From Streptomyces sp. NRRL WC-3605 (GTDB taxonomy: Bacteria > Actinomycetota > Actinomycetes > Streptomycetales > Streptomycetaceae), in the NCBI RefSeq assembly GCF_001509795.1, contig NZ_LLZN01000067.1, positions 62,001 to 126,000 on the forward strand: 64,000 bases of DNA, given 5' to 3'. The stretch's first letter is position 1; the number at the start of each line of letters is the position of its first letter. The position numbers and the translations under genes are program-made. The notes below the pieces were generated by a model that worked only from the letters and a program-made list of their open reading frames with translations, was not told the origin of the DNA and did not search any database. This document shows positions 32,596-45,381 of the stretch, one piece after another.

Positions 32596-33189
32596 TCAGT
32601 CGCGGGGGAAGTCCTCGGTGACGAGGACCAGGTCGACGACCGTGCCGGTCAGGTCGACGTCGGTGCCGAAATCGACCCGGGTGCAGGTCGTGTAGTCGCC
32701 GTCCTTGGGGTCGGTGTGGACGTGACAGCGCCCCTGGTACGGATCGGCGATCAGGTACACGGGGACCTCGGCCTCGGCGTAGGCGAGACGCTTGGGGCCG
32801 TAGTCGTTGGCGGCGGTCCCCTGGGAGATGACCTCGGCGACGAACTCGACGTCCTGGTATCGCCAGTGGCCCCTGTCGTCCTCCTCGGCCACATCCTTGA
32901 GCAGGGCGACGTCAGGGCAGAAGCCGTTGTCGTGGCCCGGGAAATCGATACGCACGTCTGAGAACACGGCGGCGTCCATGCCGAACCTGTCCTCGAGGGC
33001 CCGCACGATTCGGCGGATGATGCCCCAGTGCGTGCTCCGCTGCGGTGTCATGTAGACGTTGCCCCCGACGATCTCGACCCGGTAACCCTCGGGGACGGGC
33101 ATACGCTCGAGCCGCTCGAACCACTCGTCCAGGCTCAGGTTGTTGGCGTCGGCGTCGGCCATCGCGATCCTGTCTTCGAGGACGGTCAT
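32596..33189 (-). CDS. Uma2-family restriction-endonuclease-fold protein (DUF820)
   Basis: A 197-residue protein of the Uma2/DUF820 family: LERMPVPEGYRVEIVGGNVY (~28-47), the PD-(D/E)xK-like VFSDVRIDF with CPDVALL (~98) and EFVAEVIS (~118), and a C-terminal strand region. The D and E-x-x-x pattern suggests a nuclease active site, but no member of this branch is well characterised and paralogues are abundant in Streptomyces. ATG 33189 is fixed by GGAGGAG 8 nt upstream. It is not linked to a methylase or toxin gene here. Confidence 0.85.
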   Translation of the reverse strand: MTVLEDRIAMADADANNLSLDEWFERLERMPVPEGYRVEIVGGNVYMTPQRSTHWGIIRRIVRALEDRFGMDAAVFSDVRIDFPGHDNGFCPDVALLKDVAEEDDRGHWRYQDVEFVAEVISQGTAANDYGPKRLAYAEAEVPVYLIADPYQGRCHVHTDPKDGDYTTCTRVDFGTDVDLTGTVVDLVLVTEDFPRD

Positions 33190-33293
33190 CGTGGCGCTCC
33201 TCCCCGGCTGCTCCACGGTCAGGTGCACCCGCGCTGTACAACGATACGCACGGTGACGGCGGCACGGAGACGAAGCTCACACGAGGGAGCAGG

Positions 33294-33974
33294 TCAGAGC
33301 GGGCCGTCGTACGGCTCGCCCAGGTCCCACGCCTGGTGCATCGCGTCCGCGAAGGCGGCGGCGATCTTGTGCTCGCCGCTCGCGTTCGGGTGGGTGCCGT
33401 CGTACGTGTCCAGGTCGATGGCGTACGACGGCGGCGGGGACGCCAGCAGCAGGGGGGAGCGGGGCTCGTCGAGGTCGGCGACCGCCTTCGCCAGGAGTTC
33501 GTTGAAGCGGGTGACCTGCGCGGCGAAGGGGGCGTCGTTCGTGGCCCGGACGTTCGGGATCACCGGCAGCACGACGATCCGCACGCGCGGGTTGGCCCTC
33601 CGGGCCTCGGCGACGAAGGCCCGCACGTTCTCGGCCGTCTGCTCGGCGTTCGTGTAGAAGCCCAGGTCGATCAGGCCCAGCGAGACGAGGAGCACGTCGG
33701 CCCGGTGCGCGCGGACCGCGTCGGCGATCAGGGGGGCCATGTGCTGCCAGCCCTCGCCCCAGCCGGCCAGATGGGCGCGGGGGAAGCCGGGGTCGGCGTA
33801 CTCGTACGAGCTCGGGGCCTCCATGGCCTTGTCGTACAGCGTCTCGCGCGGGCCGACGAGGGCGAAGGGGCCGCCGTAGGTGTCCCGCAGGTGCTGCCAC
33901 ATGCGGTAGCGCCATGTGTGTTCGCCGGCGCTGCCGATGGTCATCGAGTCGCCGACGGGCATGAACCTGAGCAT
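33294..33974 (-). CDS. SGNH/GDSL-family hydrolase
   Basis: A 226-residue esterase-like protein. FMPVGDSMTIG holds the nucleophile Ser in a GDS block, LVSLGLIDLG lies where the SGNH Asn block would be (the usual Asn is replaced), and YDGTHPNASG carries the Asp-x-x-His dyad. It has no signal peptide, so it is cytoplasmic or the start is further upstream. ATG 33974 is chosen; CATCAT ends 6 nt before it. It is divergent from the secreted propeller gene. Substrate is unknown. Confidence 0.85.
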   Translation of the reverse strand: MLRFMPVGDSMTIGSAGEHTWRYRMWQHLRDTYGGPFALVGPRETLYDKAMEAPSSYEYADPGFPRAHLAGWGEGWQHMAPLIADAVRAHRADVLLVSLGLIDLGFYTNAEQTAENVRAFVAEARRANPRVRIVVLPVIPNVRATNDAPFAAQVTRFNELLAKAVADLDEPRSPLLLASPPPSYAIDLDTYDGTHPNASGEHKIAAAFADAMHQAWDLGEPYDGPL

Positions 33975-34107
33975 CCGCTCATGATGGACGATCTCCGGGG
34001 GGCGCGAGGAGCCGGCGGGGTGTGAAGCCCGCCACGCGGTACCCCGTCCGGGACGGGCCCCGCGGACCCCGGCTCGGAACCCCCGGGCGGGATGGCAGGC
34101 TTGGGGC

Positions 34108-35079
34108 ATGCGCCGACCGCTCGCCATACTCGCCGGGGTCCTGCTCACCGGTGCGCTGACGCTGCCCGCGTCCGCCGCCGACGGAGCCGGGAACGAGGAC
34201 TTCACGATCAAGGACCCGCGGATCACCGAGTCCAGCGGCCTGGCCGCCTCCCGGCAGCACAAGGGCGTCTACTGGACGCACAACGATCAGGACACCGGTG
34301 CCTACCTGTATGCCGTCGACAGCGCCACCGGAAAGACGGTCGCCCGGATCACGATGACCGGCGTGGGCACCCCGCGGGACGTGGAGGCGATCTCCATGGG
34401 CCCCGACAACCAGCTGTACGTCGGCGACATCGGCGACAACGACGGTGTGGAGTGGCCCTACGTGTGGGTCTACAGGCTGCCCGAGCCGAAGGTGCTGAAG
34501 GACCAGGCGGTCCACGCCACGCAGTACGTCGTGAAGTACTCCGACGGCCCCCGCGACGCCGAGTCGATGGTGGTGCACCCGAAGACCGGGCGCGTCTACA
34601 TCATCGACAAGCAGGAGGACGGCGGGCACCTCTACGAGGGGCCGGCGAAGCTCTCCCCGTCCGGCGCGAACGTCTTCGAGCCGACCACGCCCGTCGATCT
34701 GTGGGCCACCGACGCCGCCTTCTCCCCGGACGGCAGGAGGCTCGTCGTACGCGGCTACTTCGGGGGTCTCGCCTACGACTGGAACGGCGGGAAGCTCAAG
34801 CGCCTGGAGCGGGTCAGCGTGCCGCTCGGGCAGGGGGAGTCCGTGTCGTACTCGCCCGACGGAAGCAGGATCATGCTGGGCAGCGAGGGCCTGAACAGCA
34901 CGGTGGTGGCGAAGGACGCGCCGGGGGACGGCGGCTCCGACGGGTCGTCGTCCGGGGGCAGTTCGGCCTCCTCGGACGGTGACGGCGGTACGGACGGCAC
35001 CCTCAAGGTCGGCGCGGTGGCCGTGGTGGCGGTCCTGGTGGTGCTCTTCGCGCTGCGGAGGCTGTTCCGGCGGGCGTGA
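34108..35079 (+). CDS. Secreted, membrane-anchored beta-propeller-like protein
   Basis: A 323-residue exported protein: signal peptide ~1-23 (RRPLAILAGVLLTGALTLPA), a propeller-like region with repeats such as YLYAVDSATGKTVA, LYVGDIGDND and AAFSPDGRRLVVRGYFGG, then a Ser/Gly/Asp-rich linker (~270-297) and a C-terminal helix VAVVAVLVVLFALRRLFRRA. The end is a membrane anchor, not an LPxTG sorting signal. Function unknown. ATG 34108 lies 6 nt after CAGGCT (34096-34101), a leaderless pattern. Confidence 0.85.
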   Translation: MRRPLAILAGVLLTGALTLPASAADGAGNEDFTIKDPRITESSGLAASRQHKGVYWTHNDQDTGAYLYAVDSATGKTVARITMTGVGTPRDVEAISMGPDNQLYVGDIGDNDGVEWPYVWVYRLPEPKVLKDQAVHATQYVVKYSDGPRDAESMVVHPKTGRVYIIDKQEDGGHLYEGPAKLSPSGANVFEPTTPVDLWATDAAFSPDGRRLVVRGYFGGLAYDWNGGKLKRLERVSVPLGQGESVSYSPDGSRIMLGSEGLNSTVVAKDAPGDGGSDGSSSGGSSASSDGDGGTDGTLKVGAVAVVAVLVVLFALRRLFRRA

Positions 35080-35268
35080 GGCCAGGGCCGGCGGTCTGTC
35101 CGGCTATGGCTGGAACTCCCCGTTTCTGAGGGGTTCTTGAGACCTGACTGTGCCTCGATTTGGTCAAGTCTTGCGCGAATTCGCACATAAGCGGTGCGCA
35201 CTTCCGCGACGATGCCGGACGGCCCGCGTCACTCGCGGGTCTGTCCCCTCACCGTTGCGAGAGATTCC

Positions 35269-36849
35269 ATGAGAAGAAGCGCAGCCGTACTGTGCGGCGC
35301 CACGGTCGTCCTGGCCGGGACGCTCACCGCCGTCCCCGCCAACGCCAGCGCGTCGCACTCCGCGAACACCGCCCTGGCCACCGCCGCGGCGAAGGTCACC
35401 TGGAAGAAGTGCGGGACGGACGACACCCCGACGCTCCAGTGCGGATCGATCAAGGTGCCGCTCGACTACGCGAAGCCGCACGGGAAGCAGATCAAGCTGG
35501 CTCTCTCCCGCGTGCCGCACACCGCGCGCACGTCCCAGGGCCCGCTGCTCGTCAACCCCGGAGGCCCCGGTGGAAGCGGCCTGGGGCTGGCCGAGTTCGT
35601 CGCCTCCTCCCTGCCCAAGGACGTCGCCGCCCAGTACGACGTCATCGGCTTCGACCCGCGCGGCGTGGGCGAGAGCGAGCCCGCCCTGGACTGCAAGCCG
35701 GGCCACTTCGACCCGGTGCGCCCCGACGCGGTGCCGAGCACCCCGGCGCTGGAGAAGGCCAACGTGGCGCGTGCCAAGGCCTTCGCCAAGGCGTGCGGCA
35801 CGAAGTACGCGGCCGTCCTGCCGTACATCGACACGGTCAGCGCCGTGAAGGACATGGACGCGATCCGCAAGGGCCTCGGCGCGTCGAAGATCAACTACTT
35901 CGGCTACTCGTACGGCACCTACCTCGGCGCCGTCTACGCCAAGCTGTTCCCCGAGCGGGTGCGGCGCCTGGTGCTGGACTCGATCGTCGACCCGACCGGC
36001 GTCTGGTACGAGGACAACATCCAGCAGGACTACGCCTTCGACAAGCGCCACAAGGCCTTCATGGCGTGGATCGCCAAGTACGACTCCACGTACAGGCTCG
36101 GCACGAACGCGAAGAGGATCGAGGCCAAGTGGTACGCCATGCGGGCGGCCGTGGCCAAGAAGCCGGCCGGCGGCAAGGTGGGCGCCTCCGAGCTGGAGGA
36201 CATCTTCATACCGGGCGGCTACTACAACGGGTACTGGCCCACGCTCGCCAAGACGTTCGCGGCGTACGTCAACGACCACGACTCGGCGGCGCTGGTCACG
36301 GCGTACGACAACATCGCGGCGATCGACGCCTCCGGTGACAACGGCTACAGCGTCTACGCGGCCGTGCAGTGCCGTGACGCCTCCTGGCCGCGCGACTGGA
36401 AGCAGTGGCGCAAGGACACCTGGGCGGTGCACGAGAAGGCCCCGTTCATGGCGTGGAACAACGCCTGGTACAACGCGCCGTGCGCGTTCTGGCCGACGAA
36501 GACGCTGAAGCCGGTGAACGTCGCCAACAGCAAGCTCCCGCCCGTGCTGCTGTTCCAGGCCACGGACGACGCGGCCACGCCCTACCAGGGCGGTGTCACC
36601 ATGCACCGGCTGCTGAAGGGCTCCAGCCTGGTGGTGGAGCAGGGCGGCGGCAACCACGGCATCACGCTGAGCGGCAACGCCTGCCTCGACAAGCACCTCG
36701 CGACGTACCTCACCAACGGCAAGGTCCCGCACGGCAAGGGCGTGGCCGACGCGGTATGCGAGAAGCTCCCCGACCCCACCCCGCAGCCGGCGGCGCAGAA
36801 GGCGGCGGCGGGCAACAGCCTGCGCGCCCTGCTGCGTTCGGCGCGGTGA
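35269..36849 (+). CDS. Secreted tripeptidyl aminopeptidase-like alpha/beta hydrolase (S33)
   Basis: A 526-residue exported peptidase. After the signal peptide (~1-27) come LLVNPGGPGGSG (oxyanion hole, ~105), FDPRGVGESE, YFGYSYGTYLG (nucleophile Ser, ~225), a helical lid (~250-400), LLFQATDDAATP (acid, ~425) and GGGNHGITL (His, ~465). The layout matches Streptomyces Tap/SlpD/SlpE enzymes, which remove tripeptides from secreted proteins. Cys residues in the lid and tail (AVQCRDASW, NAPCAFW, NACLDKH) probably form disulfides. A strong terminator follows. Confidence 0.92.
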   Translation: MRRSAAVLCGATVVLAGTLTAVPANASASHSANTALATAAAKVTWKKCGTDDTPTLQCGSIKVPLDYAKPHGKQIKLALSRVPHTARTSQGPLLVNPGGPGGSGLGLAEFVASSLPKDVAAQYDVIGFDPRGVGESEPALDCKPGHFDPVRPDAVPSTPALEKANVARAKAFAKACGTKYAAVLPYIDTVSAVKDMDAIRKGLGASKINYFGYSYGTYLGAVYAKLFPERVRRLVLDSIVDPTGVWYEDNIQQDYAFDKRHKAFMAWIAKYDSTYRLGTNAKRIEAKWYAMRAAVAKKPAGGKVGASELEDIFIPGGYYNGYWPTLAKTFAAYVNDHDSAALVTAYDNIAAIDASGDNGYSVYAAVQCRDASWPRDWKQWRKDTWAVHEKAPFMAWNNAWYNAPCAFWPTKTLKPVNVANSKLPPVLLFQATDDAATPYQGGVTMHRLLKGSSLVVEQGGGNHGITLSGNACLDKHLATYLTNGKVPHGKGVADAVCEKLPDPTPQPAAQKAAAGNSLRALLRSAR

Positions 36850-36866
36850 CCCGCTCCTGACGGAAC

Positions 36867-36909
36867 GACGGAGGGGCGCCCGGCGACAGTCGCCGGGCGC
36901 CCCTCCGTC
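36867..36909. terminator. Strong bidirectional hairpin terminator
   Basis: Positions 36867-36886 pair exactly with 36890-36909 (20 bp) around a 3-nt loop; the stem begins GACGGAGGGG. It lies between the convergent aminopeptidase and serC genes and is the strongest terminator in the window. Confidence 0.9.
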
Positions 36910-36924
36910 ACGTGCGGGAGAAGG

Positions 36925-41086
<4,162 letters not shown>

Positions 41087-41171
41087 GCTGACGATCAGTG
41101 GAATGCCGCCCTCCGGTAAGGGCGGGCACCCTTTCCCGGACGGTTGCGTCCGGTCGTCGACAGGAGCCCCC

Positions 41172-42296
41172 ATGCCCCTCCTCCTCCGGCCCATCACGCG
41201 CGACGAGCATCTGGCGTTCGTCGCGGCCCGCCGCTCCGCCAGCCACACCCAGGTCCCGTCCTGGGGCGACGTGAAGCCGGACTGGACGGCGGAGAGCCTG
41301 GGGTGGTTCGACGACGAGGGGCGGCTGCTGGGCGCGGGCCTCGTGCTCTACCGCCCGCTGCCCCGCCTGAAGAAGTACCTGGCGTATCTGCCGGAGGGCC
41401 CGCTCATCGACTGGCACGCGCCCGACCTGGCCGAGCGGTGGCTGGAGCCGATGGTGGCGCACGTCAGGCGCAAGGGCGCCTTCTCGGTACGGATGGGCCC
41501 TCCCGTCGTCGCGCGCCGGTGGAGCCCCGACACGGTGAAGGCGGCCATCGCCGACCCCGCCGCGCACCGGCTGCGGGACGTGGAGCCCACGGCGTACGAC
41601 CCGCGCGCCGCCGAGGTCGAGGAGCGGCTGCAAGCCGCAGGATGGCGGCGGTCCGAGCCGGCGGGCGAGGAGGGGTTCGCCGCGGGGCAGCCCCGGTACG
41701 TCTGCCAGGTGCCGCTGGCCGGGCGGTCGCTGGACGACGTCCACCAGGGGCTCAACCAGCAGTGGCGGCGCAACATCAAGAAGGCGGAGAAGGCGGGCGT
41801 CAAGATCGTGCGGGGCGGCCGGGAGGACCTGCCCGTCTTCCACGAGCTGTACCGGGAGACCGCCGAGCGCGACCGGTTCGTCCCGCGTCCGCTGCCCTAC
41901 TTCGAGCGCATGTGGGCCGCGCTCACCGCCGAGCACCCCGACCGGATGCGGCTCTACCTCGCCCACCACGACGGCGAGGTCCTGGCCGCCGCCACGATGC
42001 TCACCGTCGGCGAGCACGTCTGGTACTCCTACGGTGCCTCCACCAGCCGCCGGCGCGAGGTCCAGCCGAACAACGCGATGCAGTGGCACATGATCGCCGA
42101 CGCGCACGCGGCGGGTGCCGCCGTCTACGACTTCCGGGGCATCACCGACACCCTGGAGGAGTCCGACCACCTGCTGGGCCTGCTCCGGTTCAAGGTGGGC
42201 GCGGGCGGCGAGGCCGTCGAGCACCTGGGCGAGTGGGACCTCCCGATCAACCGGCTGCTGCACCGGGCCCTGCATCTGTACATGGCCCGCAGGTAG
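41172..42296 (+). CDS. FemAB-family aminoacyltransferase-like protein
   Basis: A 374-residue protein made of two GNAT folds: residues ~1-160 (LPRLKKYLAYLPEGPLIDW) and ~190-365 (HQGLNQQWRRNIKKAEKAG, the FemX signature, and VWYSYGASTSRRREVQPNNA). FemAB proteins add amino acids from tRNA to the peptidoglycan cross-bridge, on lipid II at the membrane. Streptomyces uses a single glycine bridge and has several paralogues, so the exact role here is open. ATG 41172 follows CAGGAG. It ends 191 bp before the EamA gene. Confidence 0.9.
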   Translation: MPLLLRPITRDEHLAFVAARRSASHTQVPSWGDVKPDWTAESLGWFDDEGRLLGAGLVLYRPLPRLKKYLAYLPEGPLIDWHAPDLAERWLEPMVAHVRRKGAFSVRMGPPVVARRWSPDTVKAAIADPAAHRLRDVEPTAYDPRAAEVEERLQAAGWRRSEPAGEEGFAAGQPRYVCQVPLAGRSLDDVHQGLNQQWRRNIKKAEKAGVKIVRGGREDLPVFHELYRETAERDRFVPRPLPYFERMWAALTAEHPDRMRLYLAHHDGEVLAAATMLTVGEHVWYSYGASTSRRREVQPNNAMQWHMIADAHAAGAAVYDFRGITDTLEESDHLLGLLRFKVGAGGEAVEHLGEWDLPINRLLHRALHLYMARR

Positions 42297-42374
42297 GGGT
42301 CAGGAGGAACCGGCAAGGGCCGGGGAGGCCCGCGCCCACGAAGGTTGCCGGGGCAGGGCCGGGGAGGCCCCGGC

Positions 42375-42443
42375 GTCCATACTCTGGGACAGTGGCATGA
42401 CGGGTTCACACGCCTGACCGAGTCCATTACTCTGGACTTGGCA
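42375..42443 (+). repeat. Imperfect direct repeats upstream of the EamA gene
   Basis: GTCCAT-ACTCTGGGACAGTGGCA (42375-42397) recurs as GTCCATTACTCTGGACTTGGCA (42422-42443), 47 bp apart. Two such same-facing sites before a promoter often mark a GntR/MocR-type or other activator site. Just upstream, the 14-mer GGGCCGGGGAGGCC also occurs twice (within 42315-42370). Confidence 0.5.
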
Positions 42444-42487
42444 GTACAGCACGCTGAACGAATCCCCCGTCAAGCCCAGGAACGCCC

Positions 42488-43450
42488 GTGAGCATCCCCG
42501 AAGCCGCCGCCGCACCCGCGTACACCGGCGCCCCGGCCCCCTCCGCGACGGCCGCCGGCGCCCCCGGCGGACGGGGCTCCCTCGGCCCGGTGGGCCTGGT
42601 GCTCGCCGGCGGTATCTCGGTCCAGTTCGGCGGCGCCCTCGCGGTGAGCCTGATGCCGCGCGCCGGTGCGCTCGGCGTCGTGGCGCTGCGGCTGCTGGTC
42701 GCCGCCGTCGTCCTGCTGCTGGTCTGCCGGCCCCGGCTGCGCGGCCACTCCCGGACCGACTGGGGCACGGTGGTCGTCTTCGGCGTCACCATGGCCGCGA
42801 TGAACGGCCTGTTCTACCAGTCCGTCGCCCGCATCCCGCTCGGCCCCGCCGTCACCCTGGAGGTGCTCGGCCCGCTCGCCCTGTCCGTGCTGAGCTCGCG
42901 GCGCGCCCTCAACCTCGTGTGGGCCGGGCTGGCCCTCGCCGGTGTCTTCCTGCTCGGGGGCGGCGGCTTCAGCAGCCTCGACCCGCTCGGTGTGGCCTTC
43001 GCCCTGGGCGCGGGCGCCATGTGGGCGGCCTACATCGTCTTCAGCGCCCGCACGGGCCGGCGCTTCCCGCAGGCCGACGGTCTCGCGCTGGCGATGGCGG
43101 TGGGGGCGGTGCTGTTCCTGCCCCTGGGCCTGGCCGAGTCGGGCGCCAAGCTCGCCGATCCGGTGACCATCGGGCTGGGTGCGGCCGTGGCGATGCTCTC
43201 CTCGGTCCTGCCCTACACGCTCGAACTCCTCGCCCTGCGCCGCCTGCCCGCGGGCACCTTCGCGATCCTGATGAGCCTGGAACCGGCGATCGCCGCGACC
43301 GCCGGGTTCCTCGTCCTGGACCAGGCCCTGTCCACCGCCCAGGCGCTCGCCATCGCACTCGTCATCGCGGCGAGCATGGGGGCGGTGCGGACGCAGGTGG
43401 GCCGGGGGCGCAAAAAGAAGGCCGGGTCCCCGGTGGGCGACGCGGCCTAG
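42488..43450 (+). CDS. EamA-family (RhtA-like) transporter
   Basis: A 320-residue membrane protein with about ten hydrophobic helices in two EamA repeats (~35-165 and ~170-305), e.g. [19 protein letters not shown] and [19 protein letters not shown]. RhtA-like members export amino acids such as threonine or homoserine; the substrate here is not known. Start GTG 42488 follows AGGA by 7 nt. The N-terminal ~33 residues are Ala/Pro-rich and probably unstructured. Two direct repeats precede it (42375-42443). Confidence 0.9.
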   Translation: MSIPEAAAAPAYTGAPAPSATAAGAPGGRGSLGPVGLVLAGGISVQFGGALAVSLMPRAGALGVVALRLLVAAVVLLLVCRPRLRGHSRTDWGTVVVFGVTMAAMNGLFYQSVARIPLGPAVTLEVLGPLALSVLSSRRALNLVWAGLALAGVFLLGGGGFSSLDPLGVAFALGAGAMWAAYIVFSARTGRRFPQADGLALAMAVGAVLFLPLGLAESGAKLADPVTIGLGAAVAMLSSVLPYTLELLALRRLPAGTFAILMSLEPAIAATAGFLVLDQALSTAQALAIALVIAASMGAVRTQVGRGRKKKAGSPVGDAA

Positions 43451-43473
43451 GTCGTGTCCTGCGAGGCGCTCGC

Positions 43474-44388
43474 CTAGCGCATCAGCAGCCCTCGCATCCC
43501 CAACCCGTAGTGCACGCGCAGCCGGTGCAGCTCCCACAGGCCCACCGCCGTCACGGAGAGCGGGGCGCCCAGGATGAACACGTACCGGATCACCGTCGGC
43601 ACGCCCTCGTGGGCGCCGGTGAACACGTCGATCAGCGCCGTCTCCCACGTCAACGCCATGATCAGCAGCGGCGGCACCGTCTCGTGGATGTCGGCGGTGC
43701 GGAACACGTGCTGGACGGCCAGTCCCACGCCCCAGACGATGAACGGCAGCACCCAGAAGAAGATGAAAAGGTTGGCCGCGAGGAGGAGGCCCTTCGTCAC
43801 GGTGAACTGCCCCTCCGTGAGAGGTTCGCCCTCGAAGACCCCCGACAGCACGGTGATCGGGAAGACGGAGGCCGCCGCCATCATGGCCACGATCGCGCCG
43901 AAGCACCGCGCCGCCCGGCGCAGCAGGTCCCGTCGCGCCGCCGGGGCGGCCAGGGCGTACAGGACGCCGACGACGACCGGGAGGGTCGCCGCCAGTACGA
44001 GGGCGCTGGTCCACGACTTGTCGACCTGCTCGTCCGCCGCGTCGCTGAGCTTGGGGGCGAGCTTGTAGGCGTAGGACATCCACAGGAACGCGCCCACGCC
44101 GACCAGGGTCCTGATCTTCCGCATCCGGGCCACCTCGGGGTCCGAGACGATGCCCGGCCGGGACGGTGTGAAGACCCTGCGCGCGGTGTGGATGGGGCCG
44201 ATCCGCCGCCGCAGCCGGGTGACCGGCCCGCCCGGCGGCGGAACCGGCGGCCCCGGGTACGGCGGCTGGGGCTGCGGCGGCACATAGGGCTGGGACGGAT
44301 CGGGCTGTGGCGGATAGGGCCGCGGTGGCTGCGGCTGGTAGGGATGGGGCCCCTGAGGCGGCTGTCCGCCCGGGTTCCAGTTGCTCAT
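43474..44388 (-). CDS. Membrane protein with proline-rich N-terminus
   Basis: A 304-residue protein. Residues 1-60 are a Pro/Gln/Tyr-rich tail (about half proline), a type often cytoplasmic and interaction-prone. Then follow five or six hydrophobic segments, including [19 protein letters not shown] and [19 protein letters not shown]. No family recognised. ATG 44388 has GGGGGA upstream. It converges with the EamA gene across 23 bp containing a short AGGCG/CGCCT hairpin, and is divergent from the acyl-CoA operon. Confidence 0.8.
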   Translation of the reverse strand: MSNWNPGGQPPQGPHPYQPQPPRPYPPQPDPSQPYVPPQPQPPYPGPPVPPPGGPVTRLRRRIGPIHTARRVFTPSRPGIVSDPEVARMRKIRTLVGVGAFLWMSYAYKLAPKLSDAADEQVDKSWTSALVLAATLPVVVGVLYALAAPAARRDLLRRAARCFGAIVAMMAAASVFPITVLSGVFEGEPLTEGQFTVTKGLLLAANLFIFFWVLPFIVWGVGLAVQHVFRTADIHETVPPLLIMALTWETALIDVFTGAHEGVPTVIRYVFILGAPLSVTAVGLWELHRLRVHYGLGMRGLLMR

Positions 44389-44504
44389 CGTTCGTCCCCC
44401 GATATGCGAGTGTGCGCCGCGATGGGCGCGATCGCCGAGTGTATTGAGCACACAGGGTCCGCACAGCCCTCACCTCGGGTCGTGCACCGAACGATCGCAA
44501 TTAT

Positions 44505-44518
44505 GCAAGCATGCTTGC
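44505..44518. promoter_or_regulatory. Palindromic operator for the acyl-CoA operon (probable TetR site)
   Basis: GCAAGCATGCTTGC is an exact 14-bp palindrome, 68 bp before the first gene. It overlaps TTGCTT (44515-44520), which with a 17-nt spacer and CATGCT (44538-44543) could be the promoter. The operon ends with a TetR gene at 54035, the obvious candidate repressor, released by an acyl-CoA. I infer this from symmetry and context. Confidence 0.65.
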
Positions 44519-44586
44519 TTGTTTTCTTCGGCGCTGCCATGCTCCTCAGCACGCCGCACACCGCCGTGCCCCGAGGGGAGCGTCCC

Positions 44587-45381
44587 GTGTCCGATCCGAC
44601 GCCCGTGTTCGACGACCTGCGCGAGGAGAGCGAGGAACTCGACCGGCTGGTGGCCGGTTTGAGCCCCGCGCAGTGGGCGCTCGCCACCCCCGCGCCCGGC
44701 TGGACCGTCGCCCACCAGATCGCGCATCTCGCCTGGACGGACCACTCGGCGCTGCTGGCCGCGACCGACACGGACGCCTTCCACGCCCTGGTGGAGAAGG
44801 CGCTGGTGGCGCCGGGCTCCTTCGTCGACGACGGGGCCGAGGAGGGGGCCGCGCTGCCGCCCGACGAGCTGCTGGCGCGCTGGCGGGACGGCAGGGTGGC
44901 CCTGGACAAGGCGCTGCGCGCGGCACCCGGGGGAGGCAAGCTCCCCTGGTACGGCCCGCCCATGTCGGCGGCCTCCATGGCCACGGCCCGGCTCATGGAG
45001 ACCTGGGCCCACGGACTGGACATCGCCGACGCCCTCGGTGTGGTGCGCCCACCCACCGACCGGCTGAGGCATGTGGTGTGGATCGGGGTGCGCACCCGTG
45101 ACTTCGCCTTCGGCGTCCATGGACTGCCCGTGCCGTTCGAGCCGTTCCGGATCGAACTGACCGCCCCGTCCGGCGAGCTGTGGACCTACGGCCCCGAGGA
45201 CGCCGACCAGCGCGTCACCGGCTCGGCCGTCGACTTCTGCCGGCTGGTCACCCAGCGCGCCCACCGCTCCGACCTGGACCTGCGCGCCGAAGGCCCGGAC
45301 GCCGACCGCTGGTTCGACATCGCCCAGGTCTTCGCGGGCCCGCCCGGCGCCGGACGCGGCCCGAAGGGGGACGCCCGGTGA
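44587..45381 (+). CDS. TIGR03084-type metal-binding protein (MDMPI-like)
   Basis: A 264-residue protein of the TIGR03084 metal-binding family, related to mycothiol-dependent isomerases. It contains [20 protein letters not shown] (~32-51), with the His residues for the metal site, [16 protein letters not shown] (~138) and a wHTH-like C-terminus. Start is GTG 44587, 7 nt after GGGGAG. It is the first gene of an eight-gene operon whose members overlap or nearly touch, next to acyl-CoA enzymes; its exact reaction is unknown. Confidence 0.88.
   Translation: MSDPTPVFDDLREESEELDRLVAGLSPAQWALATPAPGWTVAHQIAHLAWTDHSALLAATDTDAFHALVEKALVAPGSFVDDGAEEGAALPPDELLARWRDGRVALDKALRAAPGGGKLPWYGPPMSAASMATARLMETWAHGLDIADALGVVRPPTDRLRHVVWIGVRTRDFAFGVHGLPVPFEPFRIELTAPSGELWTYGPEDADQRVTGSAVDFCRLVTQRAHRSDLDLRAEGPDADRWFDIAQVFAGPPGAGRGPKGDAR

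Noticed and set aside
35010..35079. LPxTG-type sortase anchor on the propeller protein
   Set aside because: The tail is hydrophobic and basic, but no LPxTG or LAxTG motif precedes it.
44505..44518. CRISPR or transposon end
   Set aside because: A single 14-bp palindrome without repeats or spacers; its place before a TetR-containing operon fits an operator better.
42919..44586. Upstream part of the long plus frame ending at 45381
   Set aside because: It runs antisense through the 43474-44388 gene; only the part from GTG 44587 has an SD and a recognised domain.
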